From an uncultured Sphingomonadales bacterium (GTDB lineage Bacteria; Pseudomonadota; Alphaproteobacteria; Sphingomonadales; CAKZYD01), in NCBI GenBank assembly GCA_937884085.1, contig CAKZYD010000214.1, positions 1 to 32,688 on the forward strand: a DNA stretch of 32,688 bases, written 5' to 3'. Positions 1 to 10,167 of the stretch are shown piece after piece; position 1 is the first letter of the stretch, and the number at the start of each line of letters is the position of its first letter. The translations under genes and the position numbers were made by a program. Under the pieces are notes generated by a model. The model searched no databases. It saw nothing but the letters and a program-made list of their open reading frames with translations, and was not told where the DNA came from.

Positions 1-534
1 GGTCAGGAAGTGAAGGTTGCCAATTGCGGCGAGGGTCTGGAAGTCGACCTTGGCATTCCCGAGCGCTTTATCGGGCAGGTACAGAAAGGGGCGTCCGCCA
101 TGGTCGCCTTTCCCGCCCTGCCAAGTGTGGTGCTGGAAGGCATCGTTGATGACGTGGGCATCTCTGCGACGTCAGGAGAGACGACCTTCCCCGTAACTGT
201 CAACCTGCCTGATACTGACCGGGAAGGCGTATCGGCTGGACTTTCTGCCCAAGTAACTTTCCAATTCCGCTCTCAAACGGTGGGGCAAGACGGTGCAAAA
301 GCACTCATTGTCCCCTCTTTCTCAGTCGGCGAAGACCAAAGCGGGCGATTTGTTTACATCGTCGAAGCTGCAGATGATGGCACCGGTATCGTCAAGCGCA
401 AAGCCGTCAATGTCGGCGCTCTGACCGACGAGGGCGTTGAAATCCTCTCAGGTCTGGAGGAAGGCGCGCTGATTGTAACGGCAGGCGTGTCCGCTCTGCG
501 GGACGGCGTAAAAGTGAGATATCCCGATGTCTAA
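1..534 (+). CDS. RND efflux periplasmic adaptor (membrane fusion) subunit, 5'-truncated by the window
   Basis: Frame open from base 1; C-terminal HlyD/MFP-like beta-barrel and membrane-proximal sequence (LIVPSFSV...GRFVYIVE...VKRKAVNVGALTDEGVEILSGLEEGALIVTAGVSALRDGVKVR); overlaps the downstream RND permease start. Confidence 0.88.
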   Translation, partial: GQEVKVANCGEGLEVDLGIPERFIGQVQKGASAMVAFPALPSVVLEGIVDDVGISATSGETTFPVTVNLPDTDREGVSAGLSAQVTFQFRSQTVGQDGAKALIVPSFSVGEDQSGRFVYIVEAADDGTGIVKRKAVNVGALTDEGVEILSGLEEGALIVTAGVSALRDGVKVRYPDV

Positions 535-3500
535 CACCGCAACACCGGATACGGCCAACACACCGCCTGCAAAGTCAACGGGCCTAACGGCCTTTGCGAT
601 GCAAAACAATGTGACCGTTATAGTGATCGTCGCCCTGCTCGCCTTCTCCGGTATCGCCAGTTATTTCAGCCTGCCTAAACAGCAGGATCCAGGCTTTATT
701 ATCCGTAGCGCCGTGGTGAACACCGTCTTCCCCGGCGCGAACCCTGGCCGCGTTGAAGAGCTGGTCAGCGACCCCATTGAAGAGGTGCTGCAGGAAATCC
801 CAGAGCTTGATTATATTGAAAGCGAATCTCGCAACGGCATCTCTATCATCACCGTCAGCTTTCAAGAGAAATACAAGGACATGCGCCCGCTATTTGACCG
901 CGTGCGGCGCAAGGTGGACGATTTAGTGGATGAAGGCGGCCTACCAAGCGGCGCTTTTGACCCGATCGTCAATGACGAATATGGCGATGTTTATGGCATC
1001 CTCTATTCGCTGACGGGAGAGGGGTTCTCGCCTTATGAATTGAAAGAAATCGCCGAGGACATCCGCAATGATCTGCTCGGTTTGGAAAATATAGCCAAAG
1101 TCGAAATCCATGGCGTGCAGGATGAAGTTATCTACGTCGAATATGCCGCCGCCCGGTTGCAAGAGCTCGGGCTCACGCCGACCGACTTAGAGCAGGCCCT
1201 ATCGGCAGCCAACATCCTGCAAGACGGCGGAGATTTGCGCGTTGGGCAAGAGCGCATCGTCTTAGAACCCACTGGGAATTATGACAGCGTGGGCGATCTC
1301 GGCCGCACGGTCATTCGCCTGCCCTCTGGGGAAGTGGTCTATCTTGAAGATATCGCCGAAATCAAACGCACCTATATCGACCCTCGTGATTCTATGACGC
1401 GCTATAATGGTGTCGACAATATCGTGCTGGCCATATCGCTTAAGGAGGGCGGCGACATTCTGGCCCTGGACAAAGAACTTGTCAGCGCTGTTCCCGGTAT
1501 TGAAGCTAAATATCCCTTTGGCATTACAATGAAGCGCGTGTTTTCGCAGCCCCAATTGGTTGAAGATTCCGTCAACAGCTTCATGTCGAACCTCATTCAA
1601 GCGATTGTTATCGTGGCAGTGGTGATGTTTGCGTTTTTGGGCTTCCGCACAGGGGTGATCGTCGCTTCGCTGATCCCGACCACCATCGTCATCACCTTTG
1701 TTTGCATGACGGTGTTTGACATCACAGTAAACCAGATATCCCTGGCCGCCCTCATCATCGCACTAGGGCTGTTGGTGGATAACGCCATCGTCATGGCAGA
1801 AGCCATCATGATACGCAGGGAAAATGGCGAAGACAAAATCACAGCAGCCATTGAATCCGGCAAAGAGATGAGCATCCCGCTGCTGATTTCATCGCTAACG
1901 ACCTGCTCCGCCTTTCTGGCAATTTTCTTAGCCGAATCCGCTACAGGGGAATATACGGCGGACATTTTTAAAGTTGTCTCTATCGCGCTTATATCATCCT
2001 GGCTCATGGCGATGACGTTCATCCCAATCCTTACGACCATCATCATGAAGATCAACCAGGACAAAGACACGAGCGAGCCCTACAAGGGTCTTATGTACCG
2101 CATTTACCGAGTAATTTTATTTCCCTCCTTGCGGTTTAAGTTCGCTCCAATCGTCATAGCGATTGTTTTGTTTTTTGTTGCCATGTCCGGACTGCAGCTT
2201 GTGCCACAAGTGTTTATTCCAGAGCGGCGCGACCCCATCATCAACGCAAAGTTTGAAATGCCGCGCGGAACGGACATTGCTGTCACAGAGGCAGTTTTGC
2301 ACGACGTCGAGGCCTATATGTTGCAGCAATATGGCGTTGACCCGACCGATGAAGAGGCTGAAGGCATCACAGATATCCTCGGCTTCATTGGTGTCGGCAC
2401 GCCGCGCTATGTATTGGCCATTGACCCAGACCAAGAAGACACCCATCGCGGCGCTATGATTATTAAGACCACCGGTGAGCCCATTATCGCTGGCATCATT
2501 CAGGACGTGGAAACCTACGCGGGCGAGAAATACCCCGACTTGATCGTCAAAATGCGCAAGATGGAGAACGGAAAACCCATTGATTATCCGGTGGAAGTGC
2601 GCGTTACAGGGGATGATGCCGATACCCTATATGAAATCACCGCAGTGCTAAAGGAACAGCTATTGCAAATCCCCGGTGTGCGTGATGTGAACGATGATTG
2701 GGGCACGCGGCGCAAGAAGATCATTATCGATATTGACCAGGATCGCGCACGAAGAGCAGGGGTGACAAATTCCGATGTGGCAACGTCGCTTAGCACGGGT
2801 TTGTCTGGATATCAGCTCACAGAGTTCCGCGATGGCAATGATGTTATTCCGGTCGAACTGCGGTCGATTTCAACTGACCGTGAAAGCCTGTCCAAGCTAG
2901 ACGGCCTCACTGTCTACGCGCAAGGCACAGACGCTTCCATTCCATTAAGCCAAGTTGCCGATGTGTCGCTGGACTTCGATGACGCGGTTATCATGCGCCG
3001 CGATAGAACACCCACCCTCACTGTTCGAACGATGCACTATCCAGGCGTCACTGCAACTGAAGTCCTCAATGAATTCCTGCCTTTTTTGGAGGAGCAAGCC
3101 AACATCTGGCCGAGCGGTTATTCCTATGAATTGGGCGGCGAGTTTGAAACCTCGGGAGATGCCGGCGCATCGGTGGTTGAAAAACTGCCAATCTCTGGCA
3201 TGCTTATTTTCCTCCTATTGGTGGCCCAGTTTAACTCGGTGCGCAAAACCGTTATCATCCTGTTCACAATTCCGCTCGGGCTTATTGGCGTTGTGTTTGG
3301 GCTGATCATCGGCAAGAGCATCTTCGGCTTTATGACAATCCTTGGCATCATCTCTCTAGCTGGGATCATTATCAACAATGCCATCGTGCTGATTGACCGG
3401 ATTAACATCGAGCGCGAGGAAAACAACCGCTCAGCCCCGGAAGCGGTGATAGAAGCTTGTCAACAACGTCTACGACCAATCATGCTCACAACATGCACCA

Positions 3501-3676
3501 CGGTCGGTGGGATGTTGCCACTCTGGATCAGCCATGATCCCATGTTTGAGACCATGGCCATCAGCATTATTTTCGGTCTACTTTTTGCGACACTTCTAAC
3601 GCTTGTGATCGTACCAGTGCTTTATTCGATATTCTTTGGCGTTAAATATGAACGCGCAGCACTTGCTGGGGGGTAA
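527..3676 (+). CDS. RND (AcrB/HAE1-type) efflux permease
   Basis: 1049 aa; N-terminal TM, PKQQDPGF, VFPGANPGRVEELVSDPIEE, TM block GLLVDNAIVMAEA and C-terminal block GIIINNAIVLIDRI typical of RND pumps. Confidence 0.96.
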   Translation: MSNTATPDTANTPPAKSTGLTAFAMQNNVTVIVIVALLAFSGIASYFSLPKQQDPGFIIRSAVVNTVFPGANPGRVEELVSDPIEEVLQEIPELDYIESESRNGISIITVSFQEKYKDMRPLFDRVRRKVDDLVDEGGLPSGAFDPIVNDEYGDVYGILYSLTGEGFSPYELKEIAEDIRNDLLGLENIAKVEIHGVQDEVIYVEYAAARLQELGLTPTDLEQALSAANILQDGGDLRVGQERIVLEPTGNYDSVGDLGRTVIRLPSGEVVYLEDIAEIKRTYIDPRDSMTRYNGVDNIVLAISLKEGGDILALDKELVSAVPGIEAKYPFGITMKRVFSQPQLVEDSVNSFMSNLIQAIVIVAVVMFAFLGFRTGVIVASLIPTTIVITFVCMTVFDITVNQISLAALIIALGLLVDNAIVMAEAIMIRRENGEDKITAAIESGKEMSIPLLISSLTTCSAFLAIFLAESATGEYTADIFKVVSIALISSWLMAMTFIPILTTIIMKINQDKDTSEPYKGLMYRIYRVILFPSLRFKFAPIVIAIVLFFVAMSGLQLVPQVFIPERRDPIINAKFEMPRGTDIAVTEAVLHDVEAYMLQQYGVDPTDEEAEGITDILGFIGVGTPRYVLAIDPDQEDTHRGAMIIKTTGEPIIAGIIQDVETYAGEKYPDLIVKMRKMENGKPIDYPVEVRVTGDDADTLYEITAVLKEQLLQIPGVRDVNDDWGTRRKKIIIDIDQDRARRAGVTNSDVATSLSTGLSGYQLTEFRDGNDVIPVELRSISTDRESLSKLDGLTVYAQGTDASIPLSQVADVSLDFDDAVIMRRDRTPTLTVRTMHYPGVTATEVLNEFLPFLEEQANIWPSGYSYELGGEFETSGDAGASVVEKLPISGMLIFLLLVAQFNSVRKTVIILFTIPLGLIGVVFGLIIGKSIFGFMTILGIISLAGIIINNAIVLIDRINIEREENNRSAPEAVIEACQQRLRPIMLTTCTTVGGMLPLWISHDPMFETMAISIIFGLLFATLLTLVIVPVLYSIFFGVKYERAALAGG

Positions 3677-3682
3677 AGCAGC

Positions 3683-4600
3683 TCAATCCAATTGCGGCCC
3701 ATACTGGCGGAGGCAGCTTATAAACTCCTGCACGATTTGAGACCTGTGGACGTCCACATGCGTGACAATCCACAGATTAGCCCAATAGGGTTTTTCTTGC
3801 GGGAGTACTTCGACCAATTCAGACCAGTTTCCAGCGTCGAAGGACGATATAAAGCCCATTCCCAAACCAGCGAGCACATTATGAAGGACCGCGACGGGGT
3901 CAGGGGTCTCAACAATAACCCCATCCTCAGATAAAGCATTTAAAACATGAAACTCAAAGTCCTCTTTCGCGCTCGCTTTGGTGCGTCCAATGAAACGGTG
4001 ACTGGCCAGCTCATCAAATCGTTTCGGTGTACCGTATTCACGCAGATAGTCTCCATGCGCGTAAAGCCCGACAGTAAAGCGCATAAAGGGGACAACCACA
4101 TAATCCGCGTTGCTGGGCTTTTGGCCAGTTCGAATGGCAATATGAGCGTCGCCGCGCTCCAGTTTCGCTAAATCTGTCGTTGAATCAACGCGGATGGAGA
4201 CCTTGGGGTGGCGCCTTGAAAACTCGCGAATAACAGGCGCAATCATAGCCGACAATGGCGACAGAGAGGACACGCGCAGCTGGCCTGTCATCTCGCCGCT
4301 GGTGCCTACCAAGTCAGAGGTGAACCCTTCAAAAAGGTCCTCTGCCTTCTCTGCGGCCTTTATCATGGCGAGGCCGTCATCAGTTAGCGAATACCCGTGC
4401 TTGTGGCGCGTAAAGAGCTTTGTCCCAAGTTGCTCTTCGAGGGTATCAATGTGTCGGCTGACAGTTGCGCGATGAACGCCCATCTTGTTTGCGGCAGCCT
4501 TGACCGTGCCCAAGCGGCCTAGATATAGAGCGGTGCGCATTTCGGTCCATAATTCCATGTTATTCTCCTGCTGCGCATACTCCTTTTTAACCGCCGTCAA
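3683..4600 (-). CDS. LysR-family transcriptional regulator
   Basis: N-terminal wHTH (MELWTEMRTALYLGRLGTVKAAANKMGVHRATVSRHIDTLEEQLGTKLFTRHKHGYSLTDDG) and LysR substrate-binding domain. Likely true start is the internal Met at about 4558. Confidence 0.92.
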   Translation of the reverse strand: MTAVKKEYAQQENNMELWTEMRTALYLGRLGTVKAAANKMGVHRATVSRHIDTLEEQLGTKLFTRHKHGYSLTDDGLAMIKAAEKAEDLFEGFTSDLVGTSGEMTGQLRVSSLSPLSAMIAPVIREFSRRHPKVSIRVDSTTDLAKLERGDAHIAIRTGQKPSNADYVVVPFMRFTVGLYAHGDYLREYGTPKRFDELASHRFIGRTKASAKEDFEFHVLNALSEDGVIVETPDPVAVLHNVLAGLGMGFISSFDAGNWSELVEVLPQEKPYWANLWIVTHVDVHRSQIVQEFISCLRQYGPQLD

Positions 4601-4931
4601 TAAACACAGAGCGTTTTTGCACTGACTGAGTTAAGACTGGCAGCATACATCTACAAGCAGTTGTTATATCACACCAAATTCGCCATAAGGCAACGATCGC
4701 AAATGACAAATAATGGTGACCAAGCGCAACAGAGAGCCCAAGTCTTTGTGGTTTGAGATGGGACGAGTTAAACGCCAAAAGTAGAGTGCATTTAGGTGCA
4801 AAAAACCGCCAAATGCCGTGACCACTTCCCCACACCTTGCTGTGAGAGCATGGAACGATAGCTTTTTTTGCGTTCGGCGCTTGGTCGTTCCTGCTACACT
4901 GTAAGCAATCGAGTATCGGAAGAGTAAGAAC

Positions 4932-5951
4932 GTGCACGCTTTTCAGATAGCAGCTCATGAAGTGCGGTTCATTGATGGTCTCGCCCGCAGCGCTGACTTG
5001 GATACAGCTGTGCTCTTAACGGGCATGGGATTGCGCGCGGACTTGCTTCAGGATCCTCAAACGGATCACCTTAGCCTAGCCGATTATGCCAAGTTTATGC
5101 AGCATATCGCTGTGAAGACAGGCGATGAAACCTGCGCCGCCTCGTCTCGACATTTAATGACTGGGACGACCAACTATTTGCTTAGAGGCCTCGCCTGTCC
5201 GGAACCGATGATCCACGTCTTAAAGGCATTGGCCGACGGCTACAATTTCGCCCACGGGGGTCCATTTAATGGTGTGAGGCTGTCCTCAAAAAGCCTCTGT
5301 TACAGCATTGATGACCGAGGCTTTCCCTACGCGCCCAACCAACGAGCGGAAGACTGCGCAACACTGATTGAGAGTATCTTGGTGTCGCTTCACCTGTTGT
5401 TCTGCAAGCTCGCAAATCGCTCTCTAGATGCGGATTTGATCCGCATCCACACCAAACGTGATCAAGAAGGCACACGGCCCTCCTTTTTAAAATATTGGCA
5501 AGTGCCAATCCGCTACGGCGCCGATACATATGCAATCCACTACCGCAACAGTATTGCAGATATAATTGTCAAAGAAGTCGATGGTAATACTGCCTTGACC
5601 ATCTTTGATTGTGTTCGCCACGAAGAACTGAGCAGCAGCGCGGAGTGGCGTGACCGCGTGTTAGCGGTCTTGGAGTCCGGCCTTGAAAGCCAGCCGCAGA
5701 TTGCTGAGAAGCTCGGGGTGAGCGTAGCAACCTTGCGGCGGCGACTATACGACGAGAATGCCAATTTCCGCGATCTTAAAGCGCAGACCCTCAACAGCCG
5801 ATCGCAGCAATTGCTGAGGTCGCGTCAAAGCTTAGAAGATGTCGCCGAACAGCTTGGCTTCGCCGATTTGCGAAGCTTTTCAAGGGCCTTCAAAGCCTGG
5901 AATGGCATCACCCCAAAAACCCACCGCATGCAAATTACAGGCGGCAACTGA
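4932..5951 (+). CDS. AraC-family transcriptional regulator (arabinose-binding-domain-like N-terminus)
   Basis: GTG start; C-terminal HTH (QIAEKLGVSVATLRRRLYDENANFRDLK...LEDVAEQLGFADLRSFSRAFKAWNGITPKTHR). Confidence 0.92.
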   Translation: MHAFQIAAHEVRFIDGLARSADLDTAVLLTGMGLRADLLQDPQTDHLSLADYAKFMQHIAVKTGDETCAASSRHLMTGTTNYLLRGLACPEPMIHVLKALADGYNFAHGGPFNGVRLSSKSLCYSIDDRGFPYAPNQRAEDCATLIESILVSLHLLFCKLANRSLDADLIRIHTKRDQEGTRPSFLKYWQVPIRYGADTYAIHYRNSIADIIVKEVDGNTALTIFDCVRHEELSSSAEWRDRVLAVLESGLESQPQIAEKLGVSVATLRRRLYDENANFRDLKAQTLNSRSQQLLRSRQSLEDVAEQLGFADLRSFSRAFKAWNGITPKTHRMQITGGN

Positions 5952-6009
5952 GCGAAAATGTCCTGCTAACTTGACGCCAACTGTCATGGTGCCTGGCGGA
6001 ACGCAGACC

Positions 6010-6024
6010 TAGGGTAAAGCCCTA
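6010..6024. promoter_or_regulatory. Inverted repeat TAGGG-TAAAG-CCCTA upstream of the TonB-dependent receptor
   Basis: Perfect 5-bp arms with 5-nt spacer, 36 bp before the receptor ATG; no poly-T terminator context for the + transcript. Confidence 0.35.
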
Positions 6025-6059
6025 AAAAACCTTGTGCGGACATCCGCCAAAAGGAACCT

Positions 6060-8357
6060 ATGGGGAGAAAACGCATGTCACATGCCTCAAGTCGTCTTGC
6101 ATCCACCCTTTTCGCTTCCACTGTTTTGGTAAGCCAGGTCACACCGGCGGCGGCGCAGCAAAGTTCGCTGGCGAACACTGACACCAAGATAGGCGTTGAA
6201 GAGATCATTGTCACCGCGCGGCGCCGCGAAGAGTCGCTGCAAGACGTGCCCATCGCCGTCTCCGCTTTCAGCGAAAACCGTATTTCCGAACTGCAGGCTG
6301 ACACGCTGTCAGGCCTGCAATATTCCGTCCCGAACTTCTATTTTGATGAAGGTGACGCCTCCAACGCAGTGGTCTATCTGCGCGGCGTTGGTCAAAATGA
6401 TTCGCTTGCCTTTGCAGATGCAGGGGTCGGAGTCTACGTCGACGATGTTTTCATCGCTCGCTCCCAAGCAGCCTTTCTAGAGCTGTTTGATGTCGAACGG
6501 GTGGAAGTTTTGCGCGGACCGCAAGGCACCCTCTATGGACGCAATACCATCGGCGGCGCTGTGAAATTTGTCTCCCGTAAGCCGACAGACGATCTAGAAG
6601 GCTATTTTGAAGGCGGCTATGGCAACTTCGATTTTGTAACCGCCAAAGGCCGTTTAAGCGGTCCGTTGGTCGACGGCGTTTTACGCGCTAAGGTGGCCGT
6701 GTCTTATACCAGCCGCGACGGCTACAATGACAATGCCTTTGACGGCCAAGATGACGGCGATCAAGAAACGTTGTCAGGACGAATTGGGCTGTATTACACG
6801 CCAAATGAGGATGTTGAAGTCGCGCTGACATTCGACGGCCGCCGAGACCGACCAGATACCTCCCGAAGCCCGTCGCTGACGACCCCGGGAACCGGCTTTC
6901 CTGACCCTGTAAATGATCCCTTCACGCTGCAAACCTTCCCAGTTCCAGACGACCCTTTTGATGTGAACACAAATGCCAACGACCTTTCGGACATTGATGC
7001 CTATGGCATTACGCTCCAAGTCGGCTGGCGCATCTCAGATGCCTGGCGGCTAGATTCCGTCACCTCTTACCGCGGCTTTGATTTTGACCTTAAATTGGAC
7101 ACCGACGGCACACCCCTACCGCTCCTGGACGTGCTGGTGTTACAGGACCAAGAACAATTTAGTCAGGAGCTGCGTCTCACCTATGACGATGGCGAAAAAC
7201 TCGCCGTCACCGGCGGGCTGTATTATTTCTACGATGACGACTTAACCTTTAGCGGGGTGGACAACGGGGCGGCTTCCCTGTTCGGATTTACAGTCAGCAC
7301 ATTCGGCCTGGCCACGTCATCCTTGGCAGATACCGATCAAGTAACGGATTCATTCGCTGCCTTTGTCGATGCGACATATGAAATCACGGACCGGCTGAGC
7401 CTCAGTGCCGGGCTGCGCTATACCTATGAAGATAAAAGCTCGATGCGGCGGTTTGAGAACTTTTTTGACGCAACCCTATCTGTTCTAGATGATACACCGC
7501 CCTTTTTACAAGGCGTCGGCGTTGCAGGCGTTGTTATTGAAGGCGAAGAAGACTTTGATGCGCTTACGCCGCGGGTCTCTTTGTCCTATGATGTGACCAG
7601 CGATGTCCTGGTCTACGCCTCAGCCTCGCGCGGCTTTAAAAGCGGCGGCTTTTCAGGTCGGGCCAATAGTGATTTCGGCTTCCAGCCATTCCGGCCGGAA
7701 TTCGTGTGGAGCTATGAAGCAGGCCTTAAATCAAGCTGGCAAGATGGCCGTCTGATCGCCAACCTAGCCTACTTTTATAATGATTACACCGACATTCAAG
7801 TCACCTCCTTTGGCGCTGACCCCGTCACCGGCGTGTTTGTTGATCTCTTCACCAACGCGGCGGCTGCAACAATCCAGGGGGTCGAGCGTGAGGTGGTCGC
7901 ACAGCCCATTGAAGGCTTATCTTTAAACGGCTCCCTCGGCTTTTTGGATGCCGATTATGACGAGTTTGACATTCTAGTCGCGGGTGAGGTGACAGACGTG
8001 TCTGATCGCGACCTGGTGAACGCACCGCGTTGGAACTTAAGCTTTGGCGGCACCTATGTGAAACCCATCACAGATGACGTGTCCGTGACGCTGCATGCGG
8101 ATGTAGCGCACCGCAGCAGCTTTGCCAATGAAGTGACAGATTCGCCCAACTTGCGGCAGGATGCCTACTGGCTTGCCAATGCCTTTGTCTCCGTCGGCGC
8201 CCCGGACAAAAGCTGGGAAGTACGGGCCGGCATTCGCAATATCGGCGATGAAGCCATTCGCGTTCAGGGCTTCAATCTGGAAGCGTTTCCAGGCCTCGAA
8301 ACAGCGTTTTATGGCGCGCCGCGGACCTATGATATCCGGGCAATTTTCCGCTATTAG
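6060..8357 (+). CDS. TonB-dependent outer-membrane receptor
   Basis: Signal peptide ending AAAQQ, TonB-box/plug (VEEIIVTARRREESLQDVPIAVSAFS, VEVLRGPQGTLYGRNTIGGAVKFVSRKP), C-terminal beta-strand ending IRAIFRY; AAGGA 6 bp upstream of ATG. Confidence 0.96.
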   Translation: MGRKRMSHASSRLASTLFASTVLVSQVTPAAAQQSSLANTDTKIGVEEIIVTARRREESLQDVPIAVSAFSENRISELQADTLSGLQYSVPNFYFDEGDASNAVVYLRGVGQNDSLAFADAGVGVYVDDVFIARSQAAFLELFDVERVEVLRGPQGTLYGRNTIGGAVKFVSRKPTDDLEGYFEGGYGNFDFVTAKGRLSGPLVDGVLRAKVAVSYTSRDGYNDNAFDGQDDGDQETLSGRIGLYYTPNEDVEVALTFDGRRDRPDTSRSPSLTTPGTGFPDPVNDPFTLQTFPVPDDPFDVNTNANDLSDIDAYGITLQVGWRISDAWRLDSVTSYRGFDFDLKLDTDGTPLPLLDVLVLQDQEQFSQELRLTYDDGEKLAVTGGLYYFYDDDLTFSGVDNGAASLFGFTVSTFGLATSSLADTDQVTDSFAAFVDATYEITDRLSLSAGLRYTYEDKSSMRRFENFFDATLSVLDDTPPFLQGVGVAGVVIEGEEDFDALTPRVSLSYDVTSDVLVYASASRGFKSGGFSGRANSDFGFQPFRPEFVWSYEAGLKSSWQDGRLIANLAYFYNDYTDIQVTSFGADPVTGVFVDLFTNAAAATIQGVEREVVAQPIEGLSLNGSLGFLDADYDEFDILVAGEVTDVSDRDLVNAPRWNLSFGGTYVKPITDDVSVTLHADVAHRSSFANEVTDSPNLRQDAYWLANAFVSVGAPDKSWEVRAGIRNIGDEAIRVQGFNLEAFPGLETAFYGAPRTYDIRAIFRY

Positions 8358-8392
8358 AGTAATGGGATACATTTGGGCTTGGCACCGCCGCA

Positions 8393-10150
8393 ATGGCACA
8401 AACATCTAAGGCCGCGAGCCGACCAAGAGAAGTGGTTTGGGAAGCGGAGCCAAGCCGCCATTGCGGGCCGTCCGACGACCTTCTAACGGCAGGGCTTGGC
8501 CTAGCTGGACTGCGCAGCCCCTGCCCTCCGCCCGATGCGGACGCAAGAACGCGAGCTATCCATAAAGACTTCCGTGACCTGGTCGATGTTTCTGAGGCGG
8601 GCGGCTTCGGCCAAAGCTATGGTCCAGAAACTCTGTCCGTTCCAGGCACGGCCTATAGCGCTTTCATGCGCCTTCCAGGGCGAACGCAAGCCTTTAGCGT
8701 CTGCCTTTTGCTCCCCGATGCCTTTGATTGGAACCACCCCCTGCTTATTGCCGCACCGTCCTCAGGCTCCCGCGGCGTCACCGGCGCGATTGGGGATATT
8801 GGCGCTTGGGCCTTGCCGCAAGGTCATGCCCTCGTGCTTACCGATAAAGGCACGGGCATCGGCGCCCACATTCTCGGCTGTGATACTGCCTATGGACCAG
8901 ATTTTCTGCCCACCCAAGCGCAGCAAGACCCAACCTGTTTCCGCTTGGCTGATACCGATCATTTAAAAGCCTTTCGCGCAGCACATCCTCATATTGTCGC
9001 TCTGAAACATCTCCACGGAAAAGAAAATAGCGAAGCCGATTGGCCGCACTGCGTGCTCGCCGCCATTAAATTTGGACTTTATGTGCTTGCGCGCGACGGC
9101 GGAAGCGCAAGCAGACCGCAAGTCATCGCCGCGGGCGTTTCGAATGGGGGTGGCGCTGTTTTAAGGGCCGCAGAAGTCGACCACGATGCGCTGATCCATG
9201 CCGTTGTAGCCGCTGAGCCCAACATAACGCCTGCGCAGGCCAGTCCCCTGTTTGACTACGCAACGCAGATGAACCTTTATCTGCCTGCCGCGCTACTGGC
9301 TTCAACGCTGGAAGACGCGCCTTACGCCAGCATCATGGCCAGTCAAAGCGCGCGGCTGTCAAACTGGTCCCAGGCGCTTGGCAGGGAAGGATTAATCGAT
9401 GGGCGTAGCACACAGGAAAGAGCCCAGTCCGCACTAGAAAAAATAGCGCAGCTTGGTTTCTCTAAAGCCAGCTTCAAGCTCTTCCATGCGGTCCATATGA
9501 TGCAAGCCTGGCCAACGATTAGCTATGCCTATGCAAACGCCTATGGACGCTTTGGTGTGGAAGACAGCCTTCTAGGTGCACAAATTTGCTTTGCTGATGC
9601 CAACCTACTGACCCTTGAAACCGGCCCTGCACGCGCGCCAACACAGGCAGAAATCCAGCACCTACCGACGGCAAATTCCGGCCTCACGCCCGGCGGTGGC
9701 TTGGTGACACGCTATGCCAATGGAACGATGGGCCAAAGCTTGGACGACGCGCTGGCCCTACGCGCATTTTTCACCGGCCAGAACGCCGAAGCGAAACGGG
9801 TACAGAACGGCATACAAGACATCACCGCCCAAGCCCGCAATCAAAGTATTGCAACGGTCATTGTCCATGGCGAAGCCGACCCCCTGATTGTGCCAAGCCA
9901 AAGCTCCCACGCATATTTTTCAGCGGCCAAACAAAACGGTCAGGATATGACGCATTGGCGCCTCTACAGGGTCGAAGGCGCGCAGCATTTTGAAACGCTA
10001 CTGATGGACCCAGAGGTTGCGAAACACTATCGCGCGCAGCTCCCCTTTTTCCATTCAGCACTAAAATGTTGTAAGGCGTTTCTGGCCAAGGGAGCGCCTC
10101 TGCCCCCAAGCCAGACAATCTCCGAGGGGCAAAGCGGCCTGCAAGAATAA
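8393..10150 (+). CDS. D-(-)-3-hydroxybutyrate oligomer hydrolase-like protein
   Basis: SDDLLTAGLGLAGLRSPCPPPDADARTRAIHKDFRDLVD...GYGPE-type N-terminus resembling the 3HB-oligomer hydrolase family; GVSNGGG nucleophile elbow, IVHGEADPLIVP and GAQHFETLL acid/His motifs. Confidence 0.78.
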   Translation: MAQTSKAASRPREVVWEAEPSRHCGPSDDLLTAGLGLAGLRSPCPPPDADARTRAIHKDFRDLVDVSEAGGFGQSYGPETLSVPGTAYSAFMRLPGRTQAFSVCLLLPDAFDWNHPLLIAAPSSGSRGVTGAIGDIGAWALPQGHALVLTDKGTGIGAHILGCDTAYGPDFLPTQAQQDPTCFRLADTDHLKAFRAAHPHIVALKHLHGKENSEADWPHCVLAAIKFGLYVLARDGGSASRPQVIAAGVSNGGGAVLRAAEVDHDALIHAVVAAEPNITPAQASPLFDYATQMNLYLPAALLASTLEDAPYASIMASQSARLSNWSQALGREGLIDGRSTQERAQSALEKIAQLGFSKASFKLFHAVHMMQAWPTISYAYANAYGRFGVEDSLLGAQICFADANLLTLETGPARAPTQAEIQHLPTANSGLTPGGGLVTRYANGTMGQSLDDALALRAFFTGQNAEAKRVQNGIQDITAQARNQSIATVIVHGEADPLIVPSQSSHAYFSAAKQNGQDMTHWRLYRVEGAQHFETLLMDPEVAKHYRAQLPFFHSALKCCKAFLAKGAPLPPSQTISEGQSGLQE

Positions 10151-10167
10151 CGCAAAAAAAATCAAGC

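Noticed and set aside
1597-2070. 157-aa minus-strand ORF inside the RND permease
   Set aside because: Met/Ser-rich antisense translation of TM-helix codons, a usual artefact.
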